Shown piece after piece: positions 37,757 to 47,607 of a stretch of DNA of 64,000 bases (the first letter of the stretch is position 1; every line of letters begins with the position of its first letter). Where the stretch lies: the NCBI RefSeq assembly GCF_027271155.1, contig NZ_CP114542.1, positions 372,001 to 436,000 of the forward strand. The letters are read 5' to 3'. Source of the DNA: Brevundimonas subvibrioides (GTDB lineage: Bacteria > Pseudomonadota > Alphaproteobacteria > Caulobacterales > Caulobacteraceae). The position numbers were made by a program, and so were the translations under genes. Below the pieces are notes generated by a model. The model saw only the letters and a list, made by a program, of their open reading frames with translations, was not told where the DNA came from and ran no database searches.

Positions 37757-37842
37757 GGTGGTGTCCCCGAAAGCTGTTCGCCCGCGACGCGGGCGAGGCC
37801 CGCAGGGTCGCTGGGTTTTGCGGCAGACTTGCGGCCTCAAGG

Positions 37843-37857
37843 TTAACCAGACCTTAC
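37843..37857 (-). promoter_or_regulatory. CtrA-like binding site upstream of eipA
   Basis: TTAA-CCAGACC-TTAC, seven of eight matches to the CtrA consensus TTAA-N7-TTAA, 87-101 bp upstream of the eipA start codon. It is conspicuous in this GC-rich sequence. CtrA control of eipA is known in Brucella, which supports but does not prove a role here. Confidence 0.5.
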
Positions 37858-37858
37858 C

Positions 37859-38401
37859 TCAGTGCCGGTCGGTTTTCGCCGTCAGCCAGTCCATCAGGGC
37901 CAGCAGAACGCCCGAGACCACGAAGGTCAGGTGGATGATGACGCCCCACATCATGGCCGTCTCGTCCATCGCATGGCCGGGCTTGCCGATATTCATGAAG
38001 GTCTTCAGCAACTGGATGCCCGAGATCGCCACGATGGAGGCGATCAGCTTCATCTTCAGCCCCGAGAAGTCGACCGTGCCCATCCACGGCGGGCGATCCG
38101 CCTCACCGTCCAGATCCAGCTTGGAGACGAAGTTCTCGTAACCAGAGAACATCACGATCAGCAGCAGATTTCCGGCCAGCGACATGTCCACCAGCGTCAG
38201 GACGGCCAGGATGGCGTCGTTCGAATCCATCCGCTCGCCGATCACGAAGGCCTTCGGCACATAGTAGAACAGCTCGGTCATGAAGACCGCCAGAAGCATG
38301 GCCAGCGCCAGCACCAGCCCGACGTAGAAGGGGGCCATCAGCCAGCGCGACTGGAACAGAAGGCGCTCGAACGCCGTCTCTATGCGTGGCTTCAGCCCCA
38401 T
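37859..38401 (-). CDS. UPF0114 family membrane protein
   Basis: A 180-residue inner-membrane protein with about four transmembrane helices (FERLLFQSRWLMAPFYVGLVLALAML is the first region). It matches UPF0114/YqhA, whose members begin with an (E/F)RxLF-SRWL motif and contain VDFSGLKMKL. Function is unsettled. It starts 3 bp after pheT, and so is probably the last gene of the phe operon. Confidence 0.85.
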   Translation of the reverse strand: MGLKPRIETAFERLLFQSRWLMAPFYVGLVLALAMLLAVFMTELFYYVPKAFVIGERMDSNDAILAVLTLVDMSLAGNLLLIVMFSGYENFVSKLDLDGEADRPPWMGTVDFSGLKMKLIASIVAISGIQLLKTFMNIGKPGHAMDETAMMWGVIIHLTFVVSGVLLALMDWLTAKTDRH

Positions 38402-38404
38402 GTC

Positions 38405-40867
38405 CTATCCCCTCAGACGCGCGCCGATCTTTTCGGCCGCCGTCACGATCCGGGTCGAGAGTGCCTCGATATCCGCGTCGGTCAAGGTGGCCTCGCGCGG
38501 CTGGATGACGACCTCCAGGCCAACGGACTTCGACCCGTCCGCCACGCCCGGTCCACGATAGACGTCGAACACCCGCACCTCGGCGATCAGCGTCTTGTCC
38601 GCGCCCTGGACCGCCCGCACCAGATCGCCCGCTGCCCGATCGTCGGCGACGACGAAGGCGAAGTCGCGGGTGAGCGGCATCAGATTGGGCAGGTCGGCAT
38701 TGCCGCGCGCCTTGGTCGGCTTCGCCTTGGGCTCGGGGATCGCGTCCAGAACGATCTCGAACGCCAGCATCGGGCCCTCGGCGTCCAGCGCCTTGAGCAC
38801 GCGGGGGTGCACCGCGCCGAACTCGGCAATCACGGTCTTGGGCCCCAGTTGCAGCCGCGCCGACCGGCCCGGATGCCACCAGTCCCGGTTGGAGCCCTGG
38901 ACCAGCTGGAGCGATCCGACCGGCGCACCGATGGCTTCGAGCACGCCCGTCAGGTCGCCCTTGAGCCCGAACAGGGTCTCCTCGCCCGGACCGGCCCAGT
39001 GACGGGCGGCGCGGGCAGAGACCAGGCCTGCGATGACGGTCCGCTGATCGCCCGGCTGATCTCCGGGATAGATCGGCCCGATCTCGAACAGGGTGACGTC
39101 GGCATGGCCCCGCGCGGCATTGCGCGCCGCCGCCTGGATCAGGTTCGGCAGGACCGAGGGCCGCATGCAGTCCAGATCGGACGCGATGGGGTTGTCGACG
39201 ACCAGCCGCTCGTCGCCGCCACCGAACAGGGCGGCGATGTCCCGGCGCGTGAACGACCAGGTGACGGCCTCGGCATAGCCCAGCGCCGCCAGCGCACGCC
39301 GGGCGATCCGGACGCGGGTCTGGCGCGGGTTCAGAACGCCCTTCGACGGCGAGCCCTGATCGGGCAGGGGCGTGGAGGGCAGGTGCTGGAAGCCGTGGAT
39401 GCGGGTGACCTCCTCGACCAGATCGGCCTTGCCCCCCACGTCGCGCCGCCACGACGGCGGGGTCACGATCCAGGGCCCGGCCGCACCGTCGGGGGCGGCC
39501 TGAACGAGGAAGCCGAGCTGACCCAGGATGGTGCCGATCCGGTCCTCGGACAGATCCATGCCCGACAGCTGTTTCACATAGGCGGGGTCGAAGGCGAAGG
39601 GGGTCGGGCTGGCAGGGGGCTCGCCGACGAAGACGATCCCGGACGGCTCGCCGCCGCACAGGTCCAGGATCAGCCGCGTCGCCAGCTCCAGTCCCGGCGT
39701 GACCGAGACCGGATCGACGCCGCGCGCGAAACGGTACTGGGCATCGGAGTTGATCGTCAGGCTGCGCCCCGTCTGGGCCGTGATCAGAGGATCGAACCAG
39801 GCGCTTTCCAGGAAGACGTCGGTGGTCTCGTCCGAGCATCCGGTCGATTCGCCGCCCATGACGCCACCCAGGCCGATGATGCGTTGTCCATCCGTATCAG
39901 CGACGACGCACATCTCGCTCGTGGCCCGATAAGTCATGCCATTCAGAGCAAGAAAAGATTCTTTGTGCCGCGTCGCGCCACCAGTCTCGCCTGCTTCGTT
40001 CACGAACGGCATTGGCTCAGTCATTCTGCCAGCCCGCACGACAATCTCGGTGCCCACAAGCTTCGCCACATCATAGACGTGCAGCGGCCGGGCGCGGTCG
40101 TAGGCGATCAGATTGGTGACATCGACCAGCCGGTTGATCGAGCGCAGGCCGATGGCCTGAAGCCGGGTCTGCAGCCAGGCCGGGGACGGCCCGTTCGATA
40201 CGCCCCGGATCACGCGACCGGCAAACACCGGGCACATCTCCGGCGCGTCCAGCCGCACCGAGATGGGGCAGGGGAAGGCCCCGCGCACCACGGCGATGTC
40301 GAAATGCTTCAGGGTGCCCAGACCTGTCGCCGCCAGATCGCGTGCGATGCCCGTGACCCCCAGCCAGTCCGGCCGGTTGGGAGTGACCTCGAAGTCGATG
40401 ACCGGCTCGGCCCCGAACAGCCTCGCCACCGGCGTGCCAACCGGGATCTCCGGGGGCAGTTCCTGGATGCCATCGCTCTCGTCGGCCAGCTGAAGCTCGG
40501 AGGCCGAACACAGCATGCCGTTCGACACCACGCCGCGTACCGGCTTCTCGACCAGGGTGACGCCCAGACCGGGGACGTAGGCCCCGATCGGCGCATAGAT
40601 GGTGGTCAGGCCCGCGCGCGCGTTCGGGGCACCGCAGACGATTTCCTTGATCCCGTCGACGGTCTCGACCTGGCAGACCTGTAGACGATCGGCGTTCGGG
40701 TGGCGCTCGGCCGACACGATCCTGGCCACGGTGAACGGGGCGAGGGCGACGGTCGGATCGGCGACGTGCTCGACCTCCAGCCCGGCCATGGTCATGGCCT
40801 CGGCCACCTCGGCAGCGGAGGCGGTCGTGTCGAGATGATCCTTCAGCCAGGAGAGGGTGAACTTCAT
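38405..40867 (-). CDS. pheT: Phenylalanine-tRNA ligase beta subunit
   Basis: The 820-residue beta chain of the heterotetrameric PheRS, with the N-terminal [14 protein letters not shown], the OB-fold tRNA-binding domain ([11 protein letters not shown]), the B3/B4 editing region that clears Tyr-tRNA(Phe), and the C-terminal ferredoxin-like anticodon-binding domain (PRYPxxRRDFAFVV variant: [10 protein letters not shown]). The start codon overlaps the stop of the preceding small gene as ATGA. Confidence 0.97.
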   Translation of the reverse strand: MKFTLSWLKDHLDTTASAAEVAEAMTMAGLEVEHVADPTVALAPFTVARIVSAERHPNADRLQVCQVETVDGIKEIVCGAPNARAGLTTIYAPIGAYVPGLGVTLVEKPVRGVVSNGMLCSASELQLADESDGIQELPPEIPVGTPVARLFGAEPVIDFEVTPNRPDWLGVTGIARDLAATGLGTLKHFDIAVVRGAFPCPISVRLDAPEMCPVFAGRVIRGVSNGPSPAWLQTRLQAIGLRSINRLVDVTNLIAYDRARPLHVYDVAKLVGTEIVVRAGRMTEPMPFVNEAGETGGATRHKESFLALNGMTYRATSEMCVVADTDGQRIIGLGGVMGGESTGCSDETTDVFLESAWFDPLITAQTGRSLTINSDAQYRFARGVDPVSVTPGLELATRLILDLCGGEPSGIVFVGEPPASPTPFAFDPAYVKQLSGMDLSEDRIGTILGQLGFLVQAAPDGAAGPWIVTPPSWRRDVGGKADLVEEVTRIHGFQHLPSTPLPDQGSPSKGVLNPRQTRVRIARRALAALGYAEAVTWSFTRRDIAALFGGGDERLVVDNPIASDLDCMRPSVLPNLIQAAARNAARGHADVTLFEIGPIYPGDQPGDQRTVIAGLVSARAARHWAGPGEETLFGLKGDLTGVLEAIGAPVGSLQLVQGSNRDWWHPGRSARLQLGPKTVIAEFGAVHPRVLKALDAEGPMLAFEIVLDAIPEPKAKPTKARGNADLPNLMPLTRDFAFVVADDRAAGDLVRAVQGADKTLIAEVRVFDVYRGPGVADGSKSVGLEVVIQPREATLTDADIEALSTRIVTAAEKIGARLRG

Positions 40868-41268
40868 CGGGCGGCCAGTTCCGCCAGACCGGGCTCACCG
40901 AGACCTTTCAGAAAAACGTCCATGAACTCGTCACTGCCGGTGAAGCCGATGGCGTGAAAGCGGCACTCGATGAAGCGGCTGTTGCGGACCGGAATCACGC
41001 CGATCACCTGTTTGGGGCCGACGGGTTTGAGCAGCAGGTTGCGGACGTCTCCGCCATGAGGCCCCATGTTGCACCCCTGAAACTCCACCCCGCCGGCAGC
41101 AAGCAGAACCGCCGGGCCGGCAATGTCGCAACGCGTGAAGGTCTTGCCTTCGATCACCGACTTGCCGGCTTCGGAAACATGCTGGAACAGCACCGACAGC
41201 GGCAGGTGCATGTCGGTGTAAATCGCGAGCATCGCGAGGTTCGCGGGATGTGGGATCGGCGTCAGCAT
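40864..41268 (-). CDS. Unknown protein between pheS and pheT
   Basis: A 134-residue protein with no recognised family. Repeating short strands with turn motifs ([39 protein letters not shown]) suggest a small right-handed beta-helix or pentapeptide-like fold. It starts 10 bp after pheS and ends overlapping the pheT start by 4 bp, so it is translationally coupled into the phe operon. No link to aminoacylation is known to me. Confidence 0.75.
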   Translation of the reverse strand: MLTPIPHPANLAMLAIYTDMHLPLSVLFQHVSEAGKSVIEGKTFTRCDIAGPAVLLAAGGVEFQGCNMGPHGGDVRNLLLKPVGPKQVIGVIPVRNSRFIECRFHAIGFTGSDEFMDVFLKGLGEPGLAELAAR

Positions 41269-41278
41269 ATCGAGGATC

Positions 41279-42355
41279 TCAGCTCAGGCCAGAAGCGGGG
41301 TTGGGGGCCGAAAAGGCGGAAAATCCATAGTGGGCCAGCCAGCGGACATCGGCCTCGAACATGGGGCGCAGGTCCGGCACGCCGTATTTGAGCATGGCCA
41401 TCCGGTCCACACCCATGCCGAAGGCAAAGCCCTGCCACTGGTCCGGGTCGATGCCGCAGCTTTGCAGCACATGGGGATGCACCATCCCGCAGCCGAGAAT
41501 CTCCAGCCAGTCGTTGCCCTCGTTCAGCACCAGCCTGCCGCCCGACCGGTCGCAGCGGATGTCCATCTCGGCCGACGGCTCGGTGAAGGGGAAATGGTGC
41601 GGGCGGAAGCGCGCATGGATACCGTCCAGTTCGAAGAAGCGCGCGACAAAGGTCTCCAGCGTCGTCTTCAGGTGACCCATATGGATGTCCTTGCCGATCA
41701 CCAGACCCTCGATCTGGTGGAACATGGGCGTATGGGTCGCGTCGGAATCCTTCCGGAAAGTCCGGCCCGGCGCGACGATGCGGATCGGCGGCGACTGGCT
41801 CATCATGGTCCGGACCTGCACCGGGCTGGTGTGGGTGCGCAGCACCTTGCGCTCGCCCGTTTCCGGGTCGGGCCTGAGGAAGAAGGTGTCGTGGGTCTCG
41901 CGTGCCGGGTGTTTGGGCGGAAAGTTCAGGGCGGTGAAATTGTGGAAGTCGTCCTCGATGTCGGGCCCTTCGGCCACCGCGAACCCCATCTCGGCGAACA
42001 GGGCGATCATCTCGTCCATCACCTGCATGGTCGGATGGACCCCACCCTTGCGGCGCGGGCGGGCGGGCAGGGTCAGGTCGATGCGTTCGGCCGACAGACG
42101 CGCATCCAGCTCTGCGGCCTCAAGTTCGGCCTTCCTGGCCGCGATGGCCGAGGTCACCCGGTCGCGCAGGCCGTTGATCACGGGCCCCTGTTCGCGCCGC
42201 TCGTCGGGGCTCATCGCGCCCATGCCCTTCAGCAGGACGGAGATCGTCCCCGTCTTGCCGAGCGCCGCGACACGCACGGCCTCGACCTCGGCGACGGTGC
42301 TCGCGCCGCCGATGGCATTGTTCAGGTCGAGTTCGAGGCTGGCGAGGTCGGTCAT
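41279..42355 (-). CDS. pheS: Phenylalanine-tRNA ligase alpha subunit
   Basis: The 358-residue catalytic alpha chain of PheRS, with an N-terminal coiled coil, motif 2 ([11 protein letters not shown] ... [17 protein letters not shown]) and motif 3 ([17 protein letters not shown]). Substrate pocket segments [10 protein letters not shown] and LGCGMVHP are normal. It is the first gene of the phe operon; upstream is the cold-shock gene's terminator. Confidence 0.98.
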   Translation of the reverse strand: MTDLASLELDLNNAIGGASTVAEVEAVRVAALGKTGTISVLLKGMGAMSPDERREQGPVINGLRDRVTSAIAARKAELEAAELDARLSAERIDLTLPARPRRKGGVHPTMQVMDEMIALFAEMGFAVAEGPDIEDDFHNFTALNFPPKHPARETHDTFFLRPDPETGERKVLRTHTSPVQVRTMMSQSPPIRIVAPGRTFRKDSDATHTPMFHQIEGLVIGKDIHMGHLKTTLETFVARFFELDGIHARFRPHHFPFTEPSAEMDIRCDRSGGRLVLNEGNDWLEILGCGMVHPHVLQSCGIDPDQWQGFAFGMGVDRMAMLKYGVPDLRPMFEADVRWLAHYGFSAFSAPNPASGLS

Positions 42356-42426
42356 CGTTCGGATCGTCTAGCGGCTGCGGCCCGAAGGGGAAAGTGGGCC
42401 GCCCGGATGCAGCCGGTCACGCAACG

Positions 42427-42456
42427 AAAAAGGGCCGGCGCAGTGCGCCGACCCTT
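42427..42456 (-). terminator. Intrinsic terminator of the cold-shock gene
   Basis: On the minus strand AAGGGTCGGCGC-ACT-GCGCCGGCCCTT is followed by TTTC: a 12-bp stem with one G-U pair, triloop and a T-run. It begins 31 bases after the cold-shock gene's stop codon. Confidence 0.88.
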
Positions 42457-42486
42457 CCGAATCTGTCGCCAGATCATCCGTGAGGA

Positions 42487-42699
42487 CTATTCGGCGGCCT
42501 TCAGTTGACCCGCCGATTCCTTGCCGGTGCGGCGATCTTTTTCGACTTCGTACGAGACCTTCTGGCCTTCGTTCAGGCCGTTCATGCCCGCGCCTTCAAC
42601 GGCGGAAACGTGAACGAACACGTCCTTGCCGCCGTCCGAGGGCTCGATGAAGCCGTAGCCCTTGGTGGAGTTGTACCATTTGACAGTGCCGGTAGCCAT
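42487..42699 (-). CDS. Cold-shock domain protein
   Basis: A 70-residue CspA-type single OB-fold that binds single-stranded RNA and DNA. RNP1 (KGYGFI) and RNP2 (VFVHVS) are intact. GGAGG stands nine bases before the ATG. The long upstream region contains an inverted repeat that may be part of a structured mRNA leader, as in other cold-shock genes. Which csp paralogue it is cannot be told. Confidence 0.96.
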   Translation of the reverse strand: MATGTVKWYNSTKGYGFIEPSDGGKDVFVHVSAVEGAGMNGLNEGQKVSYEVEKDRRTGKESAGQLKAAE

Positions 42700-42799
42700 T
42701 TTAAGGACCTCCGTTAGCAGTTTGCATCAGGCAAGAGCGCCTGAAGCCTGTCGGGTCTGAATGGGATCGGCCAGAAACTCGGTGCGTTCGCAAAGAGAG

Positions 42800-42851
42800 A
42801 GGGGCGTTACGCAGAGAGATCGACGGCCCTCCTATGGACCGAAACGCCCCT
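42800..42851 (-). promoter_or_regulatory. Inverted repeat in the cold-shock gene leader region
   Basis: AGGGGCGTT (42800-42808) and AACGCCCCT (42843-42851) are perfect complements 34 bases apart, about 100-150 bp upstream of the cold-shock start codon. If transcribed this would form a long-range stem typical of cspA leaders; otherwise it is promoter DNA. Confidence 0.35.
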
Positions 42852-42882
42852 GTGCACAACCTGAGTCTCGACCACACCGGAA

Positions 42883-43152
42883 TCAGGCCGGGACCGGACC
42901 CTCCTCGTCCGGGTCTTCCAGGCTCGCGTCGGTGGGACCCGAGGCGGCGTCATCGCCCTCCGGCGCGACATAGTGGGCCACGCACAGCTTGCGCAGCGCC
43001 GACGTCAGGGAGCCACCGTAAAGCCGGTCCTGAACCCGCTCGTGCCCTTCCTGCTGCAGCCGGGTCTTGATGTCCCCCACGGTGCGGCACTCCCCGCTGC
43101 GGGCCAGTTCGTAGGCGCGTTCGAGGGTCGTCGGTCGAAAGTTGTTGCTCAT
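42883..43152 (-). CDS. Small conserved-looking protein, unknown function
   Basis: An 89-residue protein starting MSNNFRPTTLERAYELARSG. It has a helical N-terminal two thirds that resembles a small DNA- or protein-binding helical module (VGDIKTRLQQEG, LRKLCVAHY) and an acidic C-terminal tail. I do not recognise a named family. The frame runs further upstream into the BrkB-like gene, but the ATG at 43150-43152 is the sensible start. Confidence 0.65.
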   Translation of the reverse strand: MSNNFRPTTLERAYELARSGECRTVGDIKTRLQQEGHERVQDRLYGGSLTSALRKLCVAHYVAPEGDDAASGPTDASLEDPDEEGPVPA

Positions 43153-43192
43153 CAACCCTAGATAGGGACGTCCGGCCCGATAAGCGAGGCGC

Positions 43193-44407
43193 TCAGCCTC
43201 GCGGCGACTTTCGACGCAGGACACGCCCTGCCGTCGCCATCTGCCGACGGGTGAAGGCGACGACCTCGCGGCTGGCCTGGGGCGCACCGACCGTGTCGGC
43301 CATGGTGGCACCCCGCGCGCCGATGTCCGCGCCGCCGTGGATGGTCGTGTCGATTGCGGTCTGGTGCTCGATCTCGGCGTTCAGCTTGGCCCCCATCAGG
43401 ACCACCTGGACCGACAGCCAGACCCACAGCAGGAAGCCCATGGCGGTCGCCAGCGGGCCATAGGAGTCCATCCGGACGAAGGTCGTCAGATACCAGCTGA
43501 AGGCAAAGGAGATGAAGACGCTGACGCTGGCGGCAAACACCGCGCCCGGCACAAGCCAGCGGATGCGTGCCCGGGTCCGGCTCGGCCCGAACCGGTACAT
43601 GGCCACCAGCGTCAGCACATAGAGGGCGAACAGCAGCGGCCAGCGCAGCGGGGTCAGTCGCTCCCAGTCGTCGGCCAGACCGAAAAGACCCAGAAAGATC
43701 GGCACCCCCACGACCAGGGCGGCACTGAGAAGAACCGCCGCCAGCCCGGACAGGGTGAAGGCGAAGCACAGCAGATTATACTGGATGAAGTCGCGCTTCT
43801 CGACCTCGTGGTAGGCGACGTTGATGCCGTGGAACAGCGTCTTGATGCCGTTGTTCGCCGTCCACAGCGACAGGGCGAGGGTCCAGATCAGGGTAAAGGT
43901 CAGCGATCCGGTCGACCCGGCCGCCAGCCGCGTCATCTCCTGACCCAGGAAGCCCGCGACGTTGGCGGGCAGGAAGGAATACAGAAAGGCGATGCGCGCC
44001 GGGGCGTCGGCGGGGTCTGCGAACAGGCCGTAGACGGTGACGAAGGCCGCAAGGGTCGGGAACAGCGACAACAGCATCAGGAAGGTCACCCCGCCCGCCA
44101 CGAAGCCGACCTGATCGCTGAAATAGCCATTGGCGACCCGCCAGCCGATGTCGATCCATCCCTTGCGGGGAATATGGGCCGGGCGGCGCGCCAGGCGACC
44201 GCGCCCGGGGTGGATGGCGTCCAGGGCCTCCGGCGTCGGCGCTTCCGGCAGGGCCGGTACCGGTCGCTGCGGACGCAGTTCCAGACCGAACCTGTGGCTC
44301 TGGGTATAGATCAGATGCGCGGCGCCGGCGCCGGCCACGAGCCCGCCTGCGACAGCCCCGACGAACTTCCAGACAGGCGACAGAGAACGGCGGGGCGAAG
44401 GGATCAT
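43193..44407 (-). CDS. YihY/BrkB family inner-membrane protein
   Basis: A 404-residue membrane protein. After an N-terminal helix and a Pro-rich linker comes the YihY/BrkB core of six transmembrane helices with GVTFLMLLSLFPTLAAFV, LWTANNGIKTLFHGIN and ATAMGFLLWVWLS. The ATG at 44405-44407 is used, not a TTG four codons earlier. Family members were once called RNase BN in error; function is still unclear. It is divergent from the MOSC gene. Confidence 0.9.
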   Translation of the reverse strand: MIPSPRRSLSPVWKFVGAVAGGLVAGAGAAHLIYTQSHRFGLELRPQRPVPALPEAPTPEALDAIHPGRGRLARRPAHIPRKGWIDIGWRVANGYFSDQVGFVAGGVTFLMLLSLFPTLAAFVTVYGLFADPADAPARIAFLYSFLPANVAGFLGQEMTRLAAGSTGSLTFTLIWTLALSLWTANNGIKTLFHGINVAYHEVEKRDFIQYNLLCFAFTLSGLAAVLLSAALVVGVPIFLGLFGLADDWERLTPLRWPLLFALYVLTLVAMYRFGPSRTRARIRWLVPGAVFAASVSVFISFAFSWYLTTFVRMDSYGPLATAMGFLLWVWLSVQVVLMGAKLNAEIEHQTAIDTTIHGGADIGARGATMADTVGAPQASREVVAFTRRQMATAGRVLRRKSPRG

Positions 44408-44490
44408 CGGTGCGGTCAACGGTTCAGGGCCCGGGGACGTTCCGGCCGGGCCACCTTGCCTGAAATCATCGGCTGGGGCACTGACCGGGC

Positions 44491-45261
44491 GTGGCCTCTC
44501 CTGATTTCGCGACCATCGCCGCCCTGTACCGCCACCCGGTCAAGGGCTTCACGCCCGAACCGCTGGGAGAGGCGTCGCTGGGCGCGGGCCGGGCCTTTCC
44601 CGGCGACCGGTTGCGCGCCGTCGAGATCGGTCCCTCGGGGTTCGATCCCGCTTCGCCGGACCACATTTCGAAGATGCGGTTCACGGTCCTGGCGCGCCTG
44701 CCCGGGATCGCCCGGGTGCGGACGCGGTGGGACGAGGCGACCGACACCCTGACCGTGTCGGCCCCGGATGCGACCGACCTGACCGTGCGGCTGGGTCTGG
44801 CCGGGGACGACCGCAGACTGGAGGCCTGGCTGACCGATTTTCTGGGCGAGCAGGCGACGGCACCCTTGCGTCTGCTGGACGGAGCCGGACACAGGTTCAT
44901 GGACGATCCGGCCGGGGCGGTGTCGGTGCTGAATCTGGCCAGCGTGCGAGATCTGTCCCGGCGGCTGGGGGAAGAGGTCGATCCCCTGCGGTTCCGGGCC
45001 AATGTCTGGGTCGAGGGCTGGCCCGCCTGGGTCGAGAACGACTGGACCGGCCGCGATCTGGTGTTGGGCGAGGCGCGGCTGAGGGTGGTCAAGCCGATCG
45101 TCCGCTGCGTCGCGGCCCACGCGAACCCCGACACCGGAATCCGCGACATCGACGTGGTTTCCGCACTGCACGACCTTTATGGCCACCGCTGGTGTGGCCT
45201 CTATCTCTCGGTCGAGGCGGGCGGCGTATTGCGCCCCGGTGACCGCGCGGAGCTGATCTGA
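44491..45261 (+). CDS. MOSC domain-containing protein
   Basis: A 256-residue protein with an N-terminal MOSC beta-barrel domain (LYRHPVKGFTPE, FPGDRLRAVEI) and a C-terminal MOSC core with VKPIVRCVAAHANP, where the cysteine may carry sulfur or bind molybdenum cofactor. It starts with GTG. Its stop directly abuts the prmC start codon, so the two are co-translated. The target metabolite is unknown. Confidence 0.9.
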   Translation: MASPDFATIAALYRHPVKGFTPEPLGEASLGAGRAFPGDRLRAVEIGPSGFDPASPDHISKMRFTVLARLPGIARVRTRWDEATDTLTVSAPDATDLTVRLGLAGDDRRLEAWLTDFLGEQATAPLRLLDGAGHRFMDDPAGAVSVLNLASVRDLSRRLGEEVDPLRFRANVWVEGWPAWVENDWTGRDLVLGEARLRVVKPIVRCVAAHANPDTGIRDIDVVSALHDLYGHRWCGLYLSVEAGGVLRPGDRAELI

Positions 45262-46146
45262 ATGACCGATACCCCGACCCTCGTCTCCGCCTGGAAGGCC
45301 GCGCAGGGCGAGCTGAAGACCGCCCGCATCGACAGTCCGGCCATCGACGCCCGTCTGTTGCTGGAGGCCGCATCGGGTGCGTCGCGTCTCGAGATCCTGA
45401 CCGACCCGCACCGGCCGCTGACGCCCGACCAGCAGACGACCCTGGCGGGCTATCTCGAGCGTCGCCTGAGACGCGAGCCCGTGTCCCGCATCCTGGGGCG
45501 CAAGGGCTTCTGGAAGATCATGCTGAACGTCACGCCGGACGTCCTCAGCCCCAGACCGGACACCGAGACCATTCTGGACGTCGCCATGCTGGCCTTCGAG
45601 CCGGCCCAGGCGTTCAATGCGATCGACCTTGGCACCGGCTCCGGCGCGATCCTGCTGGCGGTCCTGTCCGAGCGCCCCGGCGCCCGGGGGGTCGGCACCG
45701 ACATTTCGTCGGAGGCCCTGGCCGTGGCCCGCGAGAACGCGGCCAACCTGGGCCTCGACGGTCGCGCCACGTTTCTGCGCACCGAATGGGCCGCCGGCTT
45801 CGGCGACGCCAGTTTCGACCTGGTCGTGTCCAATCCGCCCTACATCCCGTCCGGCGACATCCCCGGCCTGGATCCCGAGGTCCGCGACCACGATCCGCTT
45901 CTGGCCCTGGATGGCGGTCCTGACGGGCTGCAGGCCTATCGCGACCTGGCCCCCGAGATTGCCCGCATCCTCAAGCCCGGCGGCCTGTTCGCCGTCGAGA
46001 TTGGCTGGGATCAGGGACCGCAGGTCAAGGCCCTGTTCGAGGCGGCGGGCCTGACGAACGTGAAGGTGGTCAAGGATCTGGGCGACCGCCACCGGGTCGT
46101 CACCAATGGCCCGGACCCCCGCACGACTCCGATCCGGACGTCTTGA
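45262..46146 (+). CDS. prmC: Release-factor glutamine methyltransferase
   Basis: PrmC methylates the GGQ glutamine of release factors 1 and 2. The 294-residue protein has an N-terminal helical domain, the SAM-binding motif DLGTGSGAILLA and the catalytic NPPY in VVSNPPYIPSG. The N-terminal PVSRILGRKGFW segment is family-typical. It begins immediately after the MOSC stop codon. prfA is not in the window. Confidence 0.95.
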   Translation: MTDTPTLVSAWKAAQGELKTARIDSPAIDARLLLEAASGASRLEILTDPHRPLTPDQQTTLAGYLERRLRREPVSRILGRKGFWKIMLNVTPDVLSPRPDTETILDVAMLAFEPAQAFNAIDLGTGSGAILLAVLSERPGARGVGTDISSEALAVARENAANLGLDGRATFLRTEWAAGFGDASFDLVVSNPPYIPSGDIPGLDPEVRDHDPLLALDGGPDGLQAYRDLAPEIARILKPGGLFAVEIGWDQGPQVKALFEAAGLTNVKVVKDLGDRHRVVTNGPDPRTTPIRTS

Positions 46147-46435
46147 GCCAGTTCGCACAAAACCCCTTCCAAACCCTCGCGTGCCGCGCTAAGTCCTGTA
46201 TCGTCTCCCTCTCAACCGCATCTCGCCGGGCCGTCTTTCAAGGTCCTGTGACGCTCGGCCGGGAAGCGCGTGAAGGTCGTCGGTTTACAGCCGTCTGCGG
46301 ACCACGACGGGCGACGAAAGTCCTTCCGATTACATCGCTGCCGGGATTGGCCCCCAGCGAACCGGAACCACGAACCCCGGCCTGAATCCCTCGCCTTTTG
46401 CGCAGGGCCACGCCGAACCAGCACGGTAAGCCTCT

Positions 46436-47470
46436 ATGCGAGATTTCAAGGGCATGAAGCGCCAGCGCGGCCGCAACCGGAAACCCGGTGGCGGCGGTGG
46501 CAATGCCAATGCGGCCAACCCGAACCGCTCCTGGGACTCGCAAGGCCCCGAGAACATCAAGGTCCGTGGCAATGCCCAGACCGTCTACGAACGCTACCAG
46601 CAGCTGGCGCGCGACGCGGGATCGTCGGGCGACCGGGTTCTGGCCGAAAACTACCTGCAGCACGCCGAGCATTATTTCCGCGTCCTGCGCGCCCTTCAGC
46701 CCCAGCGGCCCGTCAGCGAGATCGCGGCGCGTGAGCTGTCCAACCAGGGCTATGACATCGATTTCGAGGACGAGACCGGGGCCCAGGCAGCGGCCTTCCT
46801 CGCCGCCCAGCAGGCGGCCGATCGCATCCAGCAGCAGAGCGACGCCCGCGACGCCGAGGCCGCGCAGGGTTCCCAGCAGCCGCGCGAACCGCGCGAATGG
46901 ACGCCGCGCCCGCCGCGCGACAACACGGGCCGTGACGGTCAGGACCGCGAACAGAATCAGAACCGCGAGTGGACGCCGCGTCCCCCTCGCGAGACCCGTG
47001 ACAATCAGGACGGCGGACAACCCCGTGCCGAGGGCGAACAGGGCGAGGGCGGACGCCGCGAGACCCGCCGCGAGCGCTGGGAGCGTCGCCGCGAGGAACG
47101 CAACCGTCGCTACGAAGCCGAAGGCGGGACGCCCGACACCCGGACCTATGAGGAGGCCGAGGGCCATCGCAGCGACAATGGTCGGGACAACGGCGACCGC
47201 ACCGAAAGCGTTCGCGAAAGCGGCTCGGATGCGATCGCCTCGACCGCCCCGATCGCCTACACCCCGCCGGCCGAATCCGCGCCTGTCGCCGCCGAGCGTC
47301 CCGCCCGTCGCACGCGGACGCCGCGCGCCGAGGCGGATACGGACACCGCCGGGGCCCTGCCCGGCTTCCTGACCCGGCCCTCCGCGCCCGCGCCTGCTGC
47401 GGCCGACGAGGCGGCTCCGAAGCGCCGCGCGCCCCGCAAGAAACCCGACGGTCCCGCCGACACCGAATAG
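46436..47470 (+). CDS. DUF4167 domain protein with disordered Arg-rich tail
   Basis: A 344-residue protein with an N-terminal DUF4167 domain (RNRKPGGGGGNAN, NIKVRGNAQTVYERYQQLARD, ENYLQHAEHYFRVLRA) followed by about 250 residues of highly charged, repetitive sequence that includes REWTPRPPR twice. The composition suggests an RNA- or nucleoid-binding, unstructured tail. The family is common in alphaproteobacteria and has no settled function. The 289-bp region upstream holds no recognisable gene. Confidence 0.85.
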   Translation: MRDFKGMKRQRGRNRKPGGGGGNANAANPNRSWDSQGPENIKVRGNAQTVYERYQQLARDAGSSGDRVLAENYLQHAEHYFRVLRALQPQRPVSEIAARELSNQGYDIDFEDETGAQAAAFLAAQQAADRIQQQSDARDAEAAQGSQQPREPREWTPRPPRDNTGRDGQDREQNQNREWTPRPPRETRDNQDGGQPRAEGEQGEGGRRETRRERWERRREERNRRYEAEGGTPDTRTYEEAEGHRSDNGRDNGDRTESVRESGSDAIASTAPIAYTPPAESAPVAAERPARRTRTPRAEADTDTAGALPGFLTRPSAPAPAAADEAAPKRRAPRKKPDGPADTE

Positions 47471-47607
47471 GGTCGGAAAAACCCTCACCCCTGACGCGGA
47501 GGCGGGCTTCACGCCCCGTCCCCGACGCCAGGACGGCCGCGTCCATACAGATCGGTCCACCGATTGCCGGGCGGGATCGAAAGACCCGTTGATGCCGCAG
47601 CGCGTGG

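Noticed and set aside
37862..40684. 940-codon plus-strand open frame over pheT
   Set aside because: Shadow of pheT and the UPF0114 gene.
46147..46435. Possible RNA gene or leader upstream of the DUF4167 gene
   Set aside because: No recognisable fold, terminator or small open frame; left as plain intergenic sequence.
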